Assembly: GCA_965197415.1 (NCBI GenBank) | Contig: OZ240207.1 | Span: 682,001-746,000 of the forward strand | DNA: 64,000 nucleotides | DNA from: DAOUJI01 sp965197415 | Lineage (GTDB): Bacteria; Chloroflexota; Dehalococcoidia; Lucifugimonadales; JAGWBF01 | Reading direction: 5' to 3' | Part shown: in pieces, positions 33,255 to 43,305 of the stretch | Layout: every line of letters begins with the position of its first letter | Position numbering within the stretch: position 1 is the stretch's first letter | Program-made: the position numbers and the translations under genes | The notes under the pieces: generated by a model | Databases searched by the model: none | What the model saw: only the letters and a program-made list of their open reading frames with translations | What the model was told of the DNA's origin: nothing

Positions 33255-33740
33255 ATGGACATTACGAACATAATCGATCGAGTCGAAGCCCTGGTGGAGA
33301 CCTCTAAGAGGATGCCCGGGACCAAGGCGCGAATCGTGGAAGAAGACAAACTTCTCAAGCTAGTGGAGCAGCTAAGGTTGGCGATACCTCAGGACATGCG
33401 CGCCGCCCAGGAAGTAATAGAGAAAAAAGACTCCATCATCGCCCAGGCCCAGATCGAGGCTCGCAGGATACGAAACGAGGCCGAGGACGACTACGCCGCC
33501 AAGCTGGACCAGAACGAGATGTTGGTTACGGCCCGCCGTCAGTCTGAAGACCTCTTGGCCGAAGCAGAGCAAAAGGCCAGCCGCATGGTCGACCACGCAG
33601 AAATAGAATCACGGAGGACCCGCTCCGACTCCGACGCATACGTCATCGACTCACTCAAGAACCTGGAACGAGAGGCAACACAGATTCTAGGCTCCGTCAG
33701 GAAGGGAATCGATAGCCTTTCCAGTGCGGTCCACGTGTAG
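33255..33740 (+). CDS. Coiled-coil protein, SepIVA/DivIVA-like or ATP synthase b-like
   Basis: 161 residues, almost all helical. Residues ~25-150 form a long charged coiled coil (IARQAQIEARRIRNEAEDDYAA pattern, then ARRQSEDLLAEAEQKASRMVDHA). No membrane segment is present, so ATP synthase subunit b is ruled out although automatic tools often give that name. Small coiled-coil proteins of this kind lie beside coaD in Chloroflexota and Actinobacteria; the actinobacterial relatives (SepIVA-type) take part in cell-wall growth. Function here is inferred from resemblance only. Confidence 0.65.
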   Translation: MDITNIIDRVEALVETSKRMPGTKARIVEEDKLLKLVEQLRLAIPQDMRAAQEVIEKKDSIIAQAQIEARRIRNEAEDDYAAKLDQNEMLVTARRQSEDLLAEAEQKASRMVDHAEIESRRTRSDSDAYVIDSLKNLEREATQILGSVRKGIDSLSSAVHV

Positions 33741-33789
33741 CCACAGGTGCCCCGTCCCCACAGGAATCATACGTCAGATGTCATGAAAG

Positions 33790-33824
33790 CCTCCCAGCCA
33801 TGCGGTTGCTGGGAGGTTTTCGTT
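33790..33824 (+). terminator. Rho-independent terminator after the rsmD-coaD-coiled-coil operon
   Basis: CCTCCCAGC (33790-33798) and GCTGGGAGG (33808-33816) form a perfect 9-bp stem, followed by TTTTCGTT. It is 50 nt after the stop at 33740. Confidence 0.88.
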
Positions 33825-33868
33825 ATGCCGTCTTCCAGATTCCTGAACGGCTCGACGCAACAGTGGTG

Positions 33869-33874
33869 TATAAT
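33869..33874 (+). promoter_or_regulatory. Possible -10 element of polA
   Basis: Perfect TATAAT preceded by TG, 58 nt before ATG 33933. No good -35 at the usual distance; a TG-extended type is possible. Confidence 0.45.
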
Positions 33875-33932
33875 GGAGTCGTGACCAGCGGGAACCCCCA
33901 GTTGGCCGCAAAACGCCAGGAATAGAGGCCGT

Positions 33933-36719
33933 ATGGCCCTGAAACACCGCGAAGACTCCGGCACTCTGCCCATGCTAATGCCCAGCGACAAGCCGTTGCT
34001 TATGATTATCGACGGCCATGCCCAGGTGCACAGAGCTTTCCACGCCATAAGCGTCAGACAGCACCTTACCGTCGGGAAAACCGGCGAGGACGTCACGGCC
34101 GTCTACGGGTTCGCCAACGCCTTTCTCCGGGCGGTCCAGGAATGGTCCCCCACCCACTGCGCCATAGCGTTCGACCTGCCCGCGCCTACATTCAGAAGCC
34201 TGAGGTTCCCGGAATACAAGGCCCACAGGCCGTCCACTCCGCCGGAGCTTCGCCACCAATTCGACCGAGTGAAAGAATTGATGCGGGCATTCAAAGTACC
34301 CATATTCGAACAAGAGGGTTTCGAGGGCGACGACGTCATTGGGACACTGGCCAGGTCCGCCGAGCAGCAGCAAATCGAAACGGTGATTCTCACCGGCGAC
34401 TCCGACACATTCCAGCTGGTATCTCCCTGGGTGCGGGTCGTCCTCCATTCCATTCAGGACCGCAAGGTATACGGCGACTCCGAGGTCCGCGCTCGTTTCG
34501 GCGGCCTGACGCCCGACCAACAGCCTGACTTCAAGGCCCTGAAAGGCGACACGTCGGACAACATTCCCGGCGTTCCGACGATCGGAGACAAGACCGCCAT
34601 CAAGCTGGTCCTGGAGCACGGCAACATCGAGAACATATACGAGAACCTCGACCAGGTCGAACCGACCAGAGTGCGAGAGGCCCTGCGCGAACACAAAGAC
34701 ACCGCATTCTTGAGCAAAGAGCTAGCCACTATAGTCAGAGACGCCCCTGTGAACTTGGACCTGGAGGAGTGCCGGTTCTGGAGATACGACCGGAAGGACA
34801 TTATCGAACTTTTCAGGCAATTCGACTTCAGTAATGCCATTGCGTCTAGGGTTCCCAATCCAAACCAACCCACTTTTGCAGATGAACCGTCGCCCCAAGT
34901 CCCCGGGCCTGACTCCACGGAGTATTCCGTCGTAGACACCAAAGAGAAGCTAGAGGTGTTGGTCAGGGAATTGTCCGGCGCAGAATGGTTCGCCTTCGAC
35001 ACTGAGACCACGGCCCTGGACCCCATGAAAGCAGAACTGGTCGGGTTAAGCTTTTCCACGGAACCCGGCAAGGGTTGGTACGTGCCAGTAGCTCACCAGG
35101 AAGGGGAGCAGCTTCCCTTGGAAGAGGTCCTACCTGCCTTGCGCCTTGTGCTGGAGTCGCCCAGCATGGGCAAGACTGCCCATAACGCCAACTACGACCT
35201 GAGCGTCCTGGCCAATCACGGGGTCAAGGTCGCCAACGTGGACTTCGACACTATGGTGGCTGCCCATCTCATGGGACGAAAAGCCATTGGCCTCAAGAAC
35301 CTGGCCCTTCAGGTTCTGGATGTGGAAATGGAAGAAATCACTGAGCTGATAGGGACCGGAAGGAAGCAAATCACTTTCGACAAAACGCCCATAGAGCGGG
35401 CCGTCGTCTATTCGTCCAAGGACTCCGACGTCACCGGGAGACTAAGGACGTTTTTCGACCCACAACTGAAACGGGACGGAATATGGGAACTGTTCTCCGA
35501 TATGGAGATGGCCCTCGTCCCCGTTCTCGTGGATATGCAGCGCAACGGAATCGGCCTGGACGTAGGCTCACTGCACGAGATGTCGAGAGACCTCGCCCAG
35601 CATCTGCGGAGGGTTGAACAAGCGATATATGACTCCGTTGGCCATACGGTCAACATCAATTCGCCCCAACAGCTCAGCGATCTGCTCTTCAACGAGCTGC
35701 AACTTCCCAAAACAAAACGCACCAAGACGGGCGGCTACACCACCGATGCAGGGGCATTGGAGGCGCTGAGGGGCGCCCATCCCGTCATCGACGGCGTGCT
35801 TGAGTACAGGCAACTTTCCAAAATCAAGTCGACCTACGTGGACTCCCTTCCCGAACTTATCAACGCACGCACCGGCCGTATCCACACGTCATACAACCAG
35901 ACCGGTTCGTCCACCGGCAGGATTTCCAGCAGCGACCCTAACCTCCAAAACATTCCTGTACGCACGGAATTAGGACGACAGGTGCGTAGGGCCTTCGTGG
36001 CTGAGAACGCACCGGAGTGGACCCTGCTCTCAGCCGACTACTCCCAGATCGAGCTAAGGGTGCTGGCCCATTTGTCCCAGGACGCCGCTCTGCTGGAGGC
36101 CTTCAACCGGGGCGAGGACATCCACTCGGCCACAGGCGCCCTCATGTACGATGTTCCCTTAGAAGACGTAACATCGGACATGCGCCGCATCTCGAAAATC
36201 CTCAACTTCGGCGTAATATACGGACTTTCCCCCTTCGGCATCTCCCAACAGACGGAGTTTTCGCCCGACGAGGGCCAGAAGTTCATTGACAACTACTTCT
36301 CCAAGTACCCGGGCATCCGGGACTACCTGGACTCGGTGAAGCAGCAAGTACGAGAGGACGGATATGTCGCCACGCCTCTGGGCAGGCGCCGTTACATCCC
36401 TGAGATAAACGCCTCCAATTTCAACGTTCGCCAGGGAGCCGAAAGGGCGGCTGTGAACATGCCCATCCAGGGAGGCGCCGCTGACATCATGAAGCTGGCA
36501 ATGATAAAGGTGCACAAGCGGTTGAGTGAATCGGGGCTGCGGACTAGGCTTCTTCTTCAGGTCCATGACGAGCTCATGTTCGAAGCGCCGATGGACGAGT
36601 TGGACGCCGCCACCGACCTGGCCTTGGAAGAGATGTCCAACGCAATGGACATGTCCGTGCCGCTAAAGGTGGACGTAAAAACGGGCCCCAACTGGGGTGA
36701 CCTGGAACAATCCGGGTAA
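33933..36719 (+). CDS. polA: DNA polymerase I
   Basis: 928 residues, full length. Order: 5'-3' exonuclease/FEN (~20-320; FEGDDVIGTLA, DNIPGVPTIGDKTA), 3'-5' proofreading exonuclease (~335-520), polymerase (~550-928). All three proofreading motifs are kept: FDTETT, AHNANYDLSVL and YSSKDSD, unlike Thermus-type enzymes. Polymerase motif A is LSADYSQIELRVLAHLS, motif B RRISKILNFGVIYG, motif C QVHDELMFE. It serves Okazaki-fragment processing and repair gap filling. ATG 33933 has GAGG just before it. dnaE follows. Confidence 0.96.
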   Translation: MALKHREDSGTLPMLMPSDKPLLMIIDGHAQVHRAFHAISVRQHLTVGKTGEDVTAVYGFANAFLRAVQEWSPTHCAIAFDLPAPTFRSLRFPEYKAHRPSTPPELRHQFDRVKELMRAFKVPIFEQEGFEGDDVIGTLARSAEQQQIETVILTGDSDTFQLVSPWVRVVLHSIQDRKVYGDSEVRARFGGLTPDQQPDFKALKGDTSDNIPGVPTIGDKTAIKLVLEHGNIENIYENLDQVEPTRVREALREHKDTAFLSKELATIVRDAPVNLDLEECRFWRYDRKDIIELFRQFDFSNAIASRVPNPNQPTFADEPSPQVPGPDSTEYSVVDTKEKLEVLVRELSGAEWFAFDTETTALDPMKAELVGLSFSTEPGKGWYVPVAHQEGEQLPLEEVLPALRLVLESPSMGKTAHNANYDLSVLANHGVKVANVDFDTMVAAHLMGRKAIGLKNLALQVLDVEMEEITELIGTGRKQITFDKTPIERAVVYSSKDSDVTGRLRTFFDPQLKRDGIWELFSDMEMALVPVLVDMQRNGIGLDVGSLHEMSRDLAQHLRRVEQAIYDSVGHTVNINSPQQLSDLLFNELQLPKTKRTKTGGYTTDAGALEALRGAHPVIDGVLEYRQLSKIKSTYVDSLPELINARTGRIHTSYNQTGSSTGRISSSDPNLQNIPVRTELGRQVRRAFVAENAPEWTLLSADYSQIELRVLAHLSQDAALLEAFNRGEDIHSATGALMYDVPLEDVTSDMRRISKILNFGVIYGLSPFGISQQTEFSPDEGQKFIDNYFSKYPGIRDYLDSVKQQVREDGYVATPLGRRRYIPEINASNFNVRQGAERAAVNMPIQGGAADIMKLAMIKVHKRLSESGLRTRLLLQVHDELMFEAPMDELDAATDLALEEMSNAMDMSVPLKVDVKTGPNWGDLEQSG

Positions 36720-36758
36720 TCCTCCCCACAGATTCCGTCGGAATTCGGCCAAACAGCC

Positions 36759-36789
36759 TTGACAGCCCGTTCTTTGGCTGTCTTATCCT
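36759..36789 (+). promoter_or_regulatory. Likely promoter of dnaE overlapping a 7-bp inverted repeat
   Basis: TTGACA (36759-36764) and TTATCC/TATCCT (36783-36789), spacer 18-19 nt. GACAGCC (36761-36767) and GGCTGTC (36776-36782) form an inverted repeat in the spacer; alternatively it is a weak polA terminator. Transcription would start about 6 nt before ATG 36801. Confidence 0.45.
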
Positions 36790-36800
36790 TTCTCCACGTT

Positions 36801-38132
36801 ATGTTCACACACCTACACGTCCATACCGAATACAGCCTTCTGGACGGTGTCAGCCGCATCCACAAGCTGGTGGCCAAGGCCAAAGAGCTGGGTATGGAGT
36901 CATTGGCAATAACCGACCACGGCGCCCTCTATGGGGCCGTAGAGTTCTACACAGCCTGCAAGGAAGCCGGCATCAAGCCCATCATAGGCTGCGAGCTGTA
37001 CGTCGCCCACAACAGCCGCCACGAACGGGGCCCGTCCGAGCGCAGTCCATACCACATGACCGTCCTTGCCAGGAACAACCAGGGCTATAAGAACCTGGTC
37101 AAGCTGGTGACCTCGGCCCACATGGAAGGGCAGTACTACAAGCCGCGAATAGACAAGGAATTGCTGGAGCAGCACTATGAGGGACTAACCATCTTGTCTG
37201 GATGCCCGACGGCTGAGGTCCCCAAGCTCATATCCGACGGGCGCATCGAGGATGCGGAACAGGCCGCCCTCTGGTACAAGGACCTGCTTGGGCCCGATGG
37301 GTTCTTCCTGGAACTGCAACGCCATGAGCACATCGAGGAGCTTCCGGCCATCAACGACGCCCTTGTACAGATGAGCCAGAAGCTGGACATTCCGTTGGTG
37401 GTGACCAACGACTGTCACTATGTGGAGAAAGAAGACTCATACCTCCAGGACGTTCTCATCTGCATCCACACCGGCACAACCGTCCAGGATGAAAAGCGCC
37501 TTAAGATGGAGGACGACTCATACTACCTCAAGAGCGGCGACGAGATGGCAGCCGACTTCCCCGATTTCCCGGAGGCCGTCGAAAACGCCGGACGCATTGC
37601 CGACATGTGCAACGTCACGTTGGACATGGGGGAGTTGCATCTGCCCACGTACCCTGTCCCCGACGGCGTGACATCCGACGAATACCTCGCCCAGATAGCC
37701 CGGGAAGGTTTCAAGGCCCTCTACCCACGGCCCAGCGACGAAGCCGTCCAGCGGTTGGATTACGAGCTTGACGTCATCAAGCAGACCCAATTCGCCAACT
37801 ACTTCCTGGTGGTATGGGACATCATATCGTTCGTCCGCGAGAGGCAGTTGGTGCTTGGAGTTCGGGGCAGCGCCGCTGCGAGCGTCGTGCTCTACTGCCT
37901 GGGCGTAACGCAGGTGGACCCCCTGGAACACAGGTTGGTCTTCGAGCGCTTCTTGAACATAGAGCGCAAGGAGATGCCCGACATAGACATGGACTTCCAG
38001 GACGACCGGCGGGACGAGGTCCTGGCATACGTCACCGAACGCTACGGCCAGGACCGGGTCGCCCAGATCATCACCTTCGGCACCCTGGAGCCAAGGCGTC
38101 CCTCAGAGACGTGGGCCGCAGCCTGGGCATGA
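36801..38132 (+). pseudogene. dnaE: DNA polymerase III alpha subunit, N-terminal part before a frameshift
   Basis: Codons 1-~430 of dnaE from ATG 36801 (an in-frame TTG at 36759 lies within the promoter). The PHP domain opens with FTHLHVHTEYSLLDG, and the polymerase core reaches the catalytic region VRGSAAASVVLYCLGV, PDIDMDFQDDRRDEV and YGQDRVAQIITFGTL. After FGTL the frame changes: EPRRPSETW replaces the expected GAKASLRDVGR, and a TGA ends it at 38132. The correct continuation lies one frame away (next entry). One missing G at about 38087-38090 (CTGGAG for CTGGGAG) explains it fully. Either an assembly error or a real mutation. Confidence 0.85.
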
Positions 38133-40375
38133 CTTACGCGGACGTGGACAGGGTGGCCCGGCTGGTGCCATTCAAGGCTCGGACTCTGGAAGACGCTCTG
38201 GCCGCCACCCCAGAACTCAGAGAGCTGCGAGAGTCGGACGAAGCCATAGGGAAGCTCATAGAGACGGCAATGGGTTTGGAAGGCACTGTACACCACGCCA
38301 GCACCCACGCAGCCGGAGTGGTCATAGCCAGCGAGCCTCTCACCGAATACTTGCCCCTCCAGAAGGCAGTCCGTGGAGACAGCCCCGGTTCCCTCGCAAT
38401 GACGCAGTACGCCATGGACCCGGTGGCCAAGCTTGGGCTGCTGAAAATGGACTTCCTGGGACTCACCAACCTCACCATCCTGGATCGAGCGGCGAAGATG
38501 GTCGAGGCTACCCGGGGAATCAAAATAGACCTCTACAGGCTCCCGCTGGATGACCAGAAGACTTTCGAGCTTCTCGCTTCGGGCAACACCTCCGACGTGT
38601 TCCAGTTGGAGAGCGCGGGAATGCAGCGCTACATCAGGGAGCTAAAACCCTCCTGCCTGGCCGACATATCGGCCATGATCGCGCTCTACCGTCCGGGGCC
38701 TATGGAGCACATCACCACGTTCATTGAGGCGAAGCACGGCCGGGCGACGGTCAAGTACCCCCATCCAAGCATGGAGGACATCCTGGAGGAGACCCACGGC
38801 GTTATCGTGTACCAGGACCAGGTGCTTCTGATCCTCCAGGCTTTCGCCGGATACTCCCTCGGTCAGGCCGACATCGTCCGCAAGGCCATGGGAAAGAAGA
38901 TACCCGAACTCATGGGCCAAGAGAGGGACCGTTTCGTTGCAGGCGCCATGAGCAAGGGCTTCAGCGAAGAGTTGGCCCAAGACGTCTTCAACCTGATTGA
39001 ACCCTTCGCAGGATACGCCTTCAACAAGGCCCACAGCGTAAGCTACGCCCTGATCTCGTACTGGACAGGGTACTTCAAGGCAAACTATCCCCTGGAATAC
39101 ATGGCGTCCGTGCTGAACTCCCGCCTGGACCACCCGGAACGCACTGCCAACGCCATCAGCGAGTGCTTCCGCATGGGAATTCCCGTGCTTCTTCCGGATG
39201 TCAACACCAGCGGAGTCCACTTCTCCATCACCAAAGATGACAGGGGCGTTCCGGGCCTGAGCTTTGGACTGGCCGCAATTAAGAACGTCGGCGAGGGAGC
39301 CGTCAAGCCCATCGTAGAAGAAAGAATTGCCGGCGGTCCATTTGAGTCCCTAGAAGACTTTTGTGGGCGGGCTGACCTGAGGGGATTGAACCGCCGGACT
39401 CTTGAGAGCCTGATTAAAGTCGGGGCGTTGGAAAGTCTTGGAAACCGGGGCGCGGTCCTCAACTCCCTGGACCAGATTCTTTCCCTATCCCAGACCGAAT
39501 CGAGCCGTAAGGCCTCCGGTCAGTCCAGCTTATTCGACGCGCATCCAGAAATGGAGGCCGCCGGAACGGCGCTGACCATCAACGTCACCGGCGGCGACGT
39601 TCAGCCCAGCGAGAAGGTGGCATGGGAACGGGAGCTCCTGGGAGTCCCGTTGACAGAGAACCCCTGGAAAGCAGCCGTCAACGTCCAGGGGGACGACATC
39701 ATTACCTCCCAGGACAAGCTAGACGTGGAAATCGACGGCCAGAACGTCAAGGCGCTGGGCCAGGTGTCGTCGGTGTCCCGACGGTACACCAAAGATCAGC
39801 GTGCGTTCGTCGTCGCAACCCTGGACCTGGTCTACGGCAGGGTGGAGGTCATTGCATGGCCCGACGTGCTGGAAAAGACCGGTTCCCTATGGGAAGAAGG
39901 CATGCTTCTGCTGGTGAGCGGAAGGGCCAAGGCCCGCGGTGATGAAATTTCCATCCATTGCTACACCGCCGAGCAGTTTACTGTGACTCCAACCGAAAAG
40001 CCGCCGAAAGGAGAACCCCCACTGCCTTCCGAACAACCCTCCGTTCAAGAACACGCACCCGAATACACCGCCCCCGCCGTTCAGGCCAACGGCAACGGCT
40101 CGTCAAACGGGCACGGGCGCAGCGGGGCCCTGGTGATGGTGTCAATGACCGAATCCGACGACGCCGAAGAGGACACCCACCTGCTCCGTGAAGCTATACG
40201 GACTATGCTGGAATACCCCGGCAACGATCGGGTCCAACTGGAGATCGCCACTCAGGGCAGGAGAGTGCTTTTGGACCTGCCGGTCGTGACCATCGGTTAC
40301 GAGGAAGAACTCTGCTCCCGGCTGGAATCCCTGTTGGGTGAAGGGTCAGTGAGGGCTGAAATGCCCGTCGGCTAA
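38129..40375 (+). pseudogene. dnaE: DNA polymerase III alpha subunit, C-terminal part after the frameshift
   Basis: The second frame carries the rest of DnaE: AKASLRDVGRSLGM begins at about 38090, the first ATG is 38129 and overlaps the upstream TGA. It continues with STHAAGVVIA, MDFLGLTNLTILDRA, GVIVYQDQVLLILQAFAGYSLGQAD, FNKAHSVSYALISY, the helix-hairpin-helix GLNRRTLESLIKVGALESLG, and an OB fold near VYGRVEVIAWPDVLE. A Pro/Ala/Asn-rich linker and a ~75-residue end domain follow. With the base restored the whole protein would be about 1190 residues, normal for DnaE. As replicase it should be essential, which argues for a sequencing error. Confidence 0.85.
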
Positions 40376-40893
40376 ACGCCGACGGCCTTGAGCGCGTGCT
40401 GCCGCTCCATTTCCAGGAGAGCGGCCTTTTGGTCCAACCCGCCTCCGTACCCATGAAGCGCCCCGTTGCTGGCCACTATCCTATGGCAGGGTATGACGAC
40501 AGCCACCCTGTTCCTGGCCATGGCCTGACCGGCGGCCCGGGAAGCGCCGGGCTTGCCGGCCTCCGCCGCCAGCCACCCGTAGCTCCGGGTCTCGCCCAGC
40601 GGGATGGTGAGGCACGCGTCCCATGCAGCCTTATGGAAAGCCGGAGCTTCTGCCAAATCGAGCTTCAGGTCAGAAAAGGCGTCAGGGCGCCCTTCAAAGT
40701 AACTCTCCAACGCGTTCCACAGCCCCGTCAACATCTCTGGGCAGGGATCGGCTGTAGTGATGTCCAGCCCTAGCTCCTCGATCGCTTCACACGCAGACCC
40801 GCGAAAGTTGAGGCGTCGAATTCCCTTATCAGACGCCAGCGCCGCCGCCCAACCTATAGGAGTTTCCGTCACGTCGTAGTAGACTCTTGTCAT
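40372..40893 (-). CDS. ogt: Methylated-DNA-protein cysteine methyltransferase
   Basis: 173 residues from ATG 40893; the frame to 40959 has no support. The acceptor motif is VVIPCHRIV, with Cys flanked as in all MGMT/Ogt proteins, followed by GALHGYGGGLDQKAALLEME. The upstream helix-turn-helix IPLGETRSYGWLAAEAGKPGASRAAGQAM is also typical. It removes methyl groups from O6-methylguanine in a single-use reaction. The stop overlaps the convergent dnaE stop by 4 nt. Confidence 0.93.
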   Translation of the reverse strand: MTRVYYDVTETPIGWAAALASDKGIRRLNFRGSACEAIEELGLDITTADPCPEMLTGLWNALESYFEGRPDAFSDLKLDLAEAPAFHKAAWDACLTIPLGETRSYGWLAAEAGKPGASRAAGQAMARNRVAVVIPCHRIVASNGALHGYGGGLDQKAALLEMERQHALKAVGV

Positions 40894-41000
40894 AGTGTCA
40901 CCACGATAGACACAGGATCCAACCAAGTCAATGGCTTTTTCCAGGGAACCAAACACCAATGTAATCCAGTCACCGTCAATTGGCGTATGATTATTTTACT

Positions 41001-42236
41001 ATGACTAAAATCATTCTTTCGGCAATGCTCATCATCACCGTCCTGGCAGCAACCGCTTGCGGAGGCAGGGAACCTACGCCTACGTCTGAGCCCACCAAAG
41101 CGCCCCCATCGCCCACCGTATCGGCCACAGACCCGCCGACAGCCGAGCCCACGTCGGTTCCTACACCGGAGCCGACCCCCACTTTTGACTCGTCCAAGCT
41201 GGGGCCCCAGGCCGCGGAAATCACCCAGATAGATGCCTGGATAAACTCGGACCCTCTAGAAATCAGCGGCCTCCGAGGCCAAGTCGTCCTGATAGACTTC
41301 TGGACCTACACCTGCGTCAACTGCGTACGCACCTTGCCGTACCTCCGGGAGTGGCACGCCAAGTACGCAGACCACGGCCTGGTGATGATTGGAATTCACA
41401 CGCCCGAGTTCGAGTTTGAGAAGGACTTCGCCAACGTGAAGAAAGCGGTCGAGGACTTCGAGATAGAATGGGCCGTTGCTCTGGACAACGACTACGGCAC
41501 CTGGAGGGCATATGACAACCGTTACTGGCCCGCCAAGTACCTCATAGACCAGAACGGCGTAGTCAGGTACACCCATTTCGGAGAGGGCGCCTACGCAGAG
41601 ACCGAGGAGACCATACGGCGTCTGCTGGAAGAGTCAGGGGCAGACCTGTCCCAGGTCGCCATAGACCTGCCCGAAGACCAGAGGCGGGACCAGGCCTTCC
41701 TGGACCGAGGACAAGGAATAACCAGAGAGCTTTACGCCGGATGGGAGCGTGGCTACAACGACGCCATCTACGGTCGTGGCGGTTACATCGCGAATCCCGA
41801 GTACTATGAGTCGGCCGACACGGTCATGAGTTATGCCGACCCCGGCTCCTACAGGGAGAACATGCTGTACCTGATTGGAGAGTGGTACGCTGGTAAAGAG
41901 GAGGTAGTCCACTCCCGTGAAACAACCGGCTACGAGGACTCGGTGTTCCTGCGCTTCAACTCCAAGAGCGTCAACGTGGTCTTCAAACCCCAGTCCGAAG
42001 GCGAGACGGCAAAGGTGTTGGTCACGCTTGACGGAGCGCCCCTCGGCGAGTCCAACAAAGGGGCCGACATTCTAATCGACGAAGACGGGCAGAGCTACAT
42101 CAACGTCAACGAGCCCCGCATGTACGCTGTTGTAGAAGCCGACGAATACGGCTCCCACGACCTTAGGCTAAGCTCCAACAACGTGGGGCTGTCCATATTC
42201 GCCTACACCTTCGGCATCTACGAGGCGGGCATATAA
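41001..42236 (+). CDS. Thioredoxin-domain lipoprotein (DipZ/NHL-like thiol protein)
   Basis: 411 residues from ATG 41001 (a TTG at 40980 is in frame). Signal peptide MTKIILSAMLIITVLAATAC with a lipobox Cys at 20, then a Pro/Thr-rich linker to ~65. Thioredoxin-like domain ~85-215 with the redox site DFWTYTCVNCVRTLPYL (CxxC as CVNC), KYLIDQNGVVRYTHFGEG, and a C-terminal beta domain (~220-411) resembling the DipZ end, including FRFNSKSVNVVF-like strands. Anchored outside, it probably reduces or shuffles disulfides. It is paired with a second lipoprotein 10 nt downstream. No ribosome site; TATGAT lies 10 nt before ATG. Confidence 0.82.
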   Translation: MTKIILSAMLIITVLAATACGGREPTPTSEPTKAPPSPTVSATDPPTAEPTSVPTPEPTPTFDSSKLGPQAAEITQIDAWINSDPLEISGLRGQVVLIDFWTYTCVNCVRTLPYLREWHAKYADHGLVMIGIHTPEFEFEKDFANVKKAVEDFEIEWAVALDNDYGTWRAYDNRYWPAKYLIDQNGVVRYTHFGEGAYAETEETIRRLLEESGADLSQVAIDLPEDQRRDQAFLDRGQGITRELYAGWERGYNDAIYGRGGYIANPEYYESADTVMSYADPGSYRENMLYLIGEWYAGKEEVVHSRETTGYEDSVFLRFNSKSVNVVFKPQSEGETAKVLVTLDGAPLGESNKGADILIDEDGQSYINVNEPRMYAVVEADEYGSHDLRLSSNNVGLSIFAYTFGIYEAGI

Positions 42237-42246
42237 GGTCGACCTC

Positions 42247-43227
42247 ATGGTCCGAATCACCTTGAAAGTTTTTCCCGCAGCGCTCCTGACCGTTGTCGCG
42301 GTTCTCATGGCGTCGTGCTCGTCGGAGGAGGTCCCCACCGCACCGCCTCCCACCGAGGCTCCTCCGACAGAAGTTCCGGAGACTCCCAAACTCCTGAGCG
42401 AGGAAGCGTTCATCGTCTCCAGGGGTCCTATATCCCCCGACGGCATCTGGGCGATTTTCGCAACGCCCGACCTGGGGCTAGGGGCCAACCGAGTCGGTTT
42501 TATTCTCGCTTCGGCCCAAGCGGCGATAAAGGTGCCCGGCTCGAGGGTGTCCAGCTACTACGTGGGCGAGGTCGGAGCCGAGGGAGAGGGCGAGCTTGTG
42601 GAGACGGCCACGGCGGCATTCCATCCCTGGCCGTACGGGACTCGCGGCCTCTATGCGACTCACCTCACGTTTGACCGGGTTGGCGAATGGAGGCTGGAGA
42701 TGTCTATACCGTCGCCTGACGGAGGCTTCTTGACGGCCGAACTCCGCTTCCCCGTGCATAAGGAGCCGGAGGCAGTCGGAGTCGGCGAGAATTCCCCATC
42801 CAGCGTGAGCAAAACAGTCAATGACGTGGAGGGCCTCCATCAGCTCACCACAGGTTCTCTTAAAGACCCTGACTTATATCAAGTGGCCATATCGGAGGCT
42901 CTGGACAACGACCTTCCCACCGTCGTGGTAATGGCCAGCCCTGCGTTCTGCACCAACGCCGTTTGCGGACCTCAGGTGGAGACGCTGCAGGAATTGAAAG
43001 ACATGCGCAAGGGCGAGGCCAACTTCATACACGTGGACATCTACGACAATCCCGACGAGATACAGGGAGACCTCAGCCGAGCGCGACTGTCTCCCACCGC
43101 GGTGGAATGGAACCTGCCCAGCCCGGAGTGGACGTTTGTCATAGATCCGCAAGGTGTGGTGACCCACCGGTTCGAAGGTTACGCCACAATAGAGGAGTTG
43201 GCGACGGCGCTTGACTCTCTGGGCTAG
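42247..43227 (+). CDS. Lipoprotein with a thioredoxin-like C-terminal domain
   Basis: 326 residues. Signal peptide with lipobox VLMASC (Cys ~24) and a Pro/Thr-rich linker. The middle domain (~45-175) is an immunoglobulin-like region with WPYGTRGLYATHLTFDRVGEW. The C-terminal part (~200-326) looks like a thioredoxin fold: PTVVVMASPAFCTNAVCGPQV, with two Cys in a C-x4-C arrangement instead of CxxC, then FIHVDIYDN and WTFVIDPQGVVTHRFEG. It is co-transcribed with the CVNC lipoprotein upstream; the pair may work in an extracellular thiol or copper-handling pathway. Terminator follows. Confidence 0.75.
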   Translation: MVRITLKVFPAALLTVVAVLMASCSSEEVPTAPPPTEAPPTEVPETPKLLSEEAFIVSRGPISPDGIWAIFATPDLGLGANRVGFILASAQAAIKVPGSRVSSYYVGEVGAEGEGELVETATAAFHPWPYGTRGLYATHLTFDRVGEWRLEMSIPSPDGGFLTAELRFPVHKEPEAVGVGENSPSSVSKTVNDVEGLHQLTTGSLKDPDLYQVAISEALDNDLPTVVVMASPAFCTNAVCGPQVETLQELKDMRKGEANFIHVDIYDNPDEIQGDLSRARLSPTAVEWNLPSPEWTFVIDPQGVVTHRFEGYATIEELATALDSLG

Positions 43228-43255
43228 CTCGACCACCCTGTCTCCGGCAAAGTAA

Positions 43256-43286
43256 AGGGCCTCCCGTTTGGGAGGCCCTCTTTTTG
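43256..43286. terminator. Bidirectional rho-independent terminator
   Basis: AGGGCCTCCC (43256-43265), loop GTTT, GGGAGGCCCT (43270-43279), then CTTTTTG on the plus strand. It ends the lipoprotein operon and, read on the minus strand, lies 20 nt after the Fe-S protein stop at 43306. Confidence 0.9.
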
Positions 43287-43305
43287 CGGTCGAATAACGT
43301 GGGCT

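Noticed and set aside
33255..33740. ATP synthase subunit b
   Set aside because: No membrane segment and no ATP synthase genes nearby; only the coiled coil is similar.
37814..38088. Extension of the second dnaE frame upstream of the frameshift
   Set aside because: Out of frame with the conserved polymerase core, Arg/Gly/Pro-rich; only the part after about 38090 encodes DnaE.
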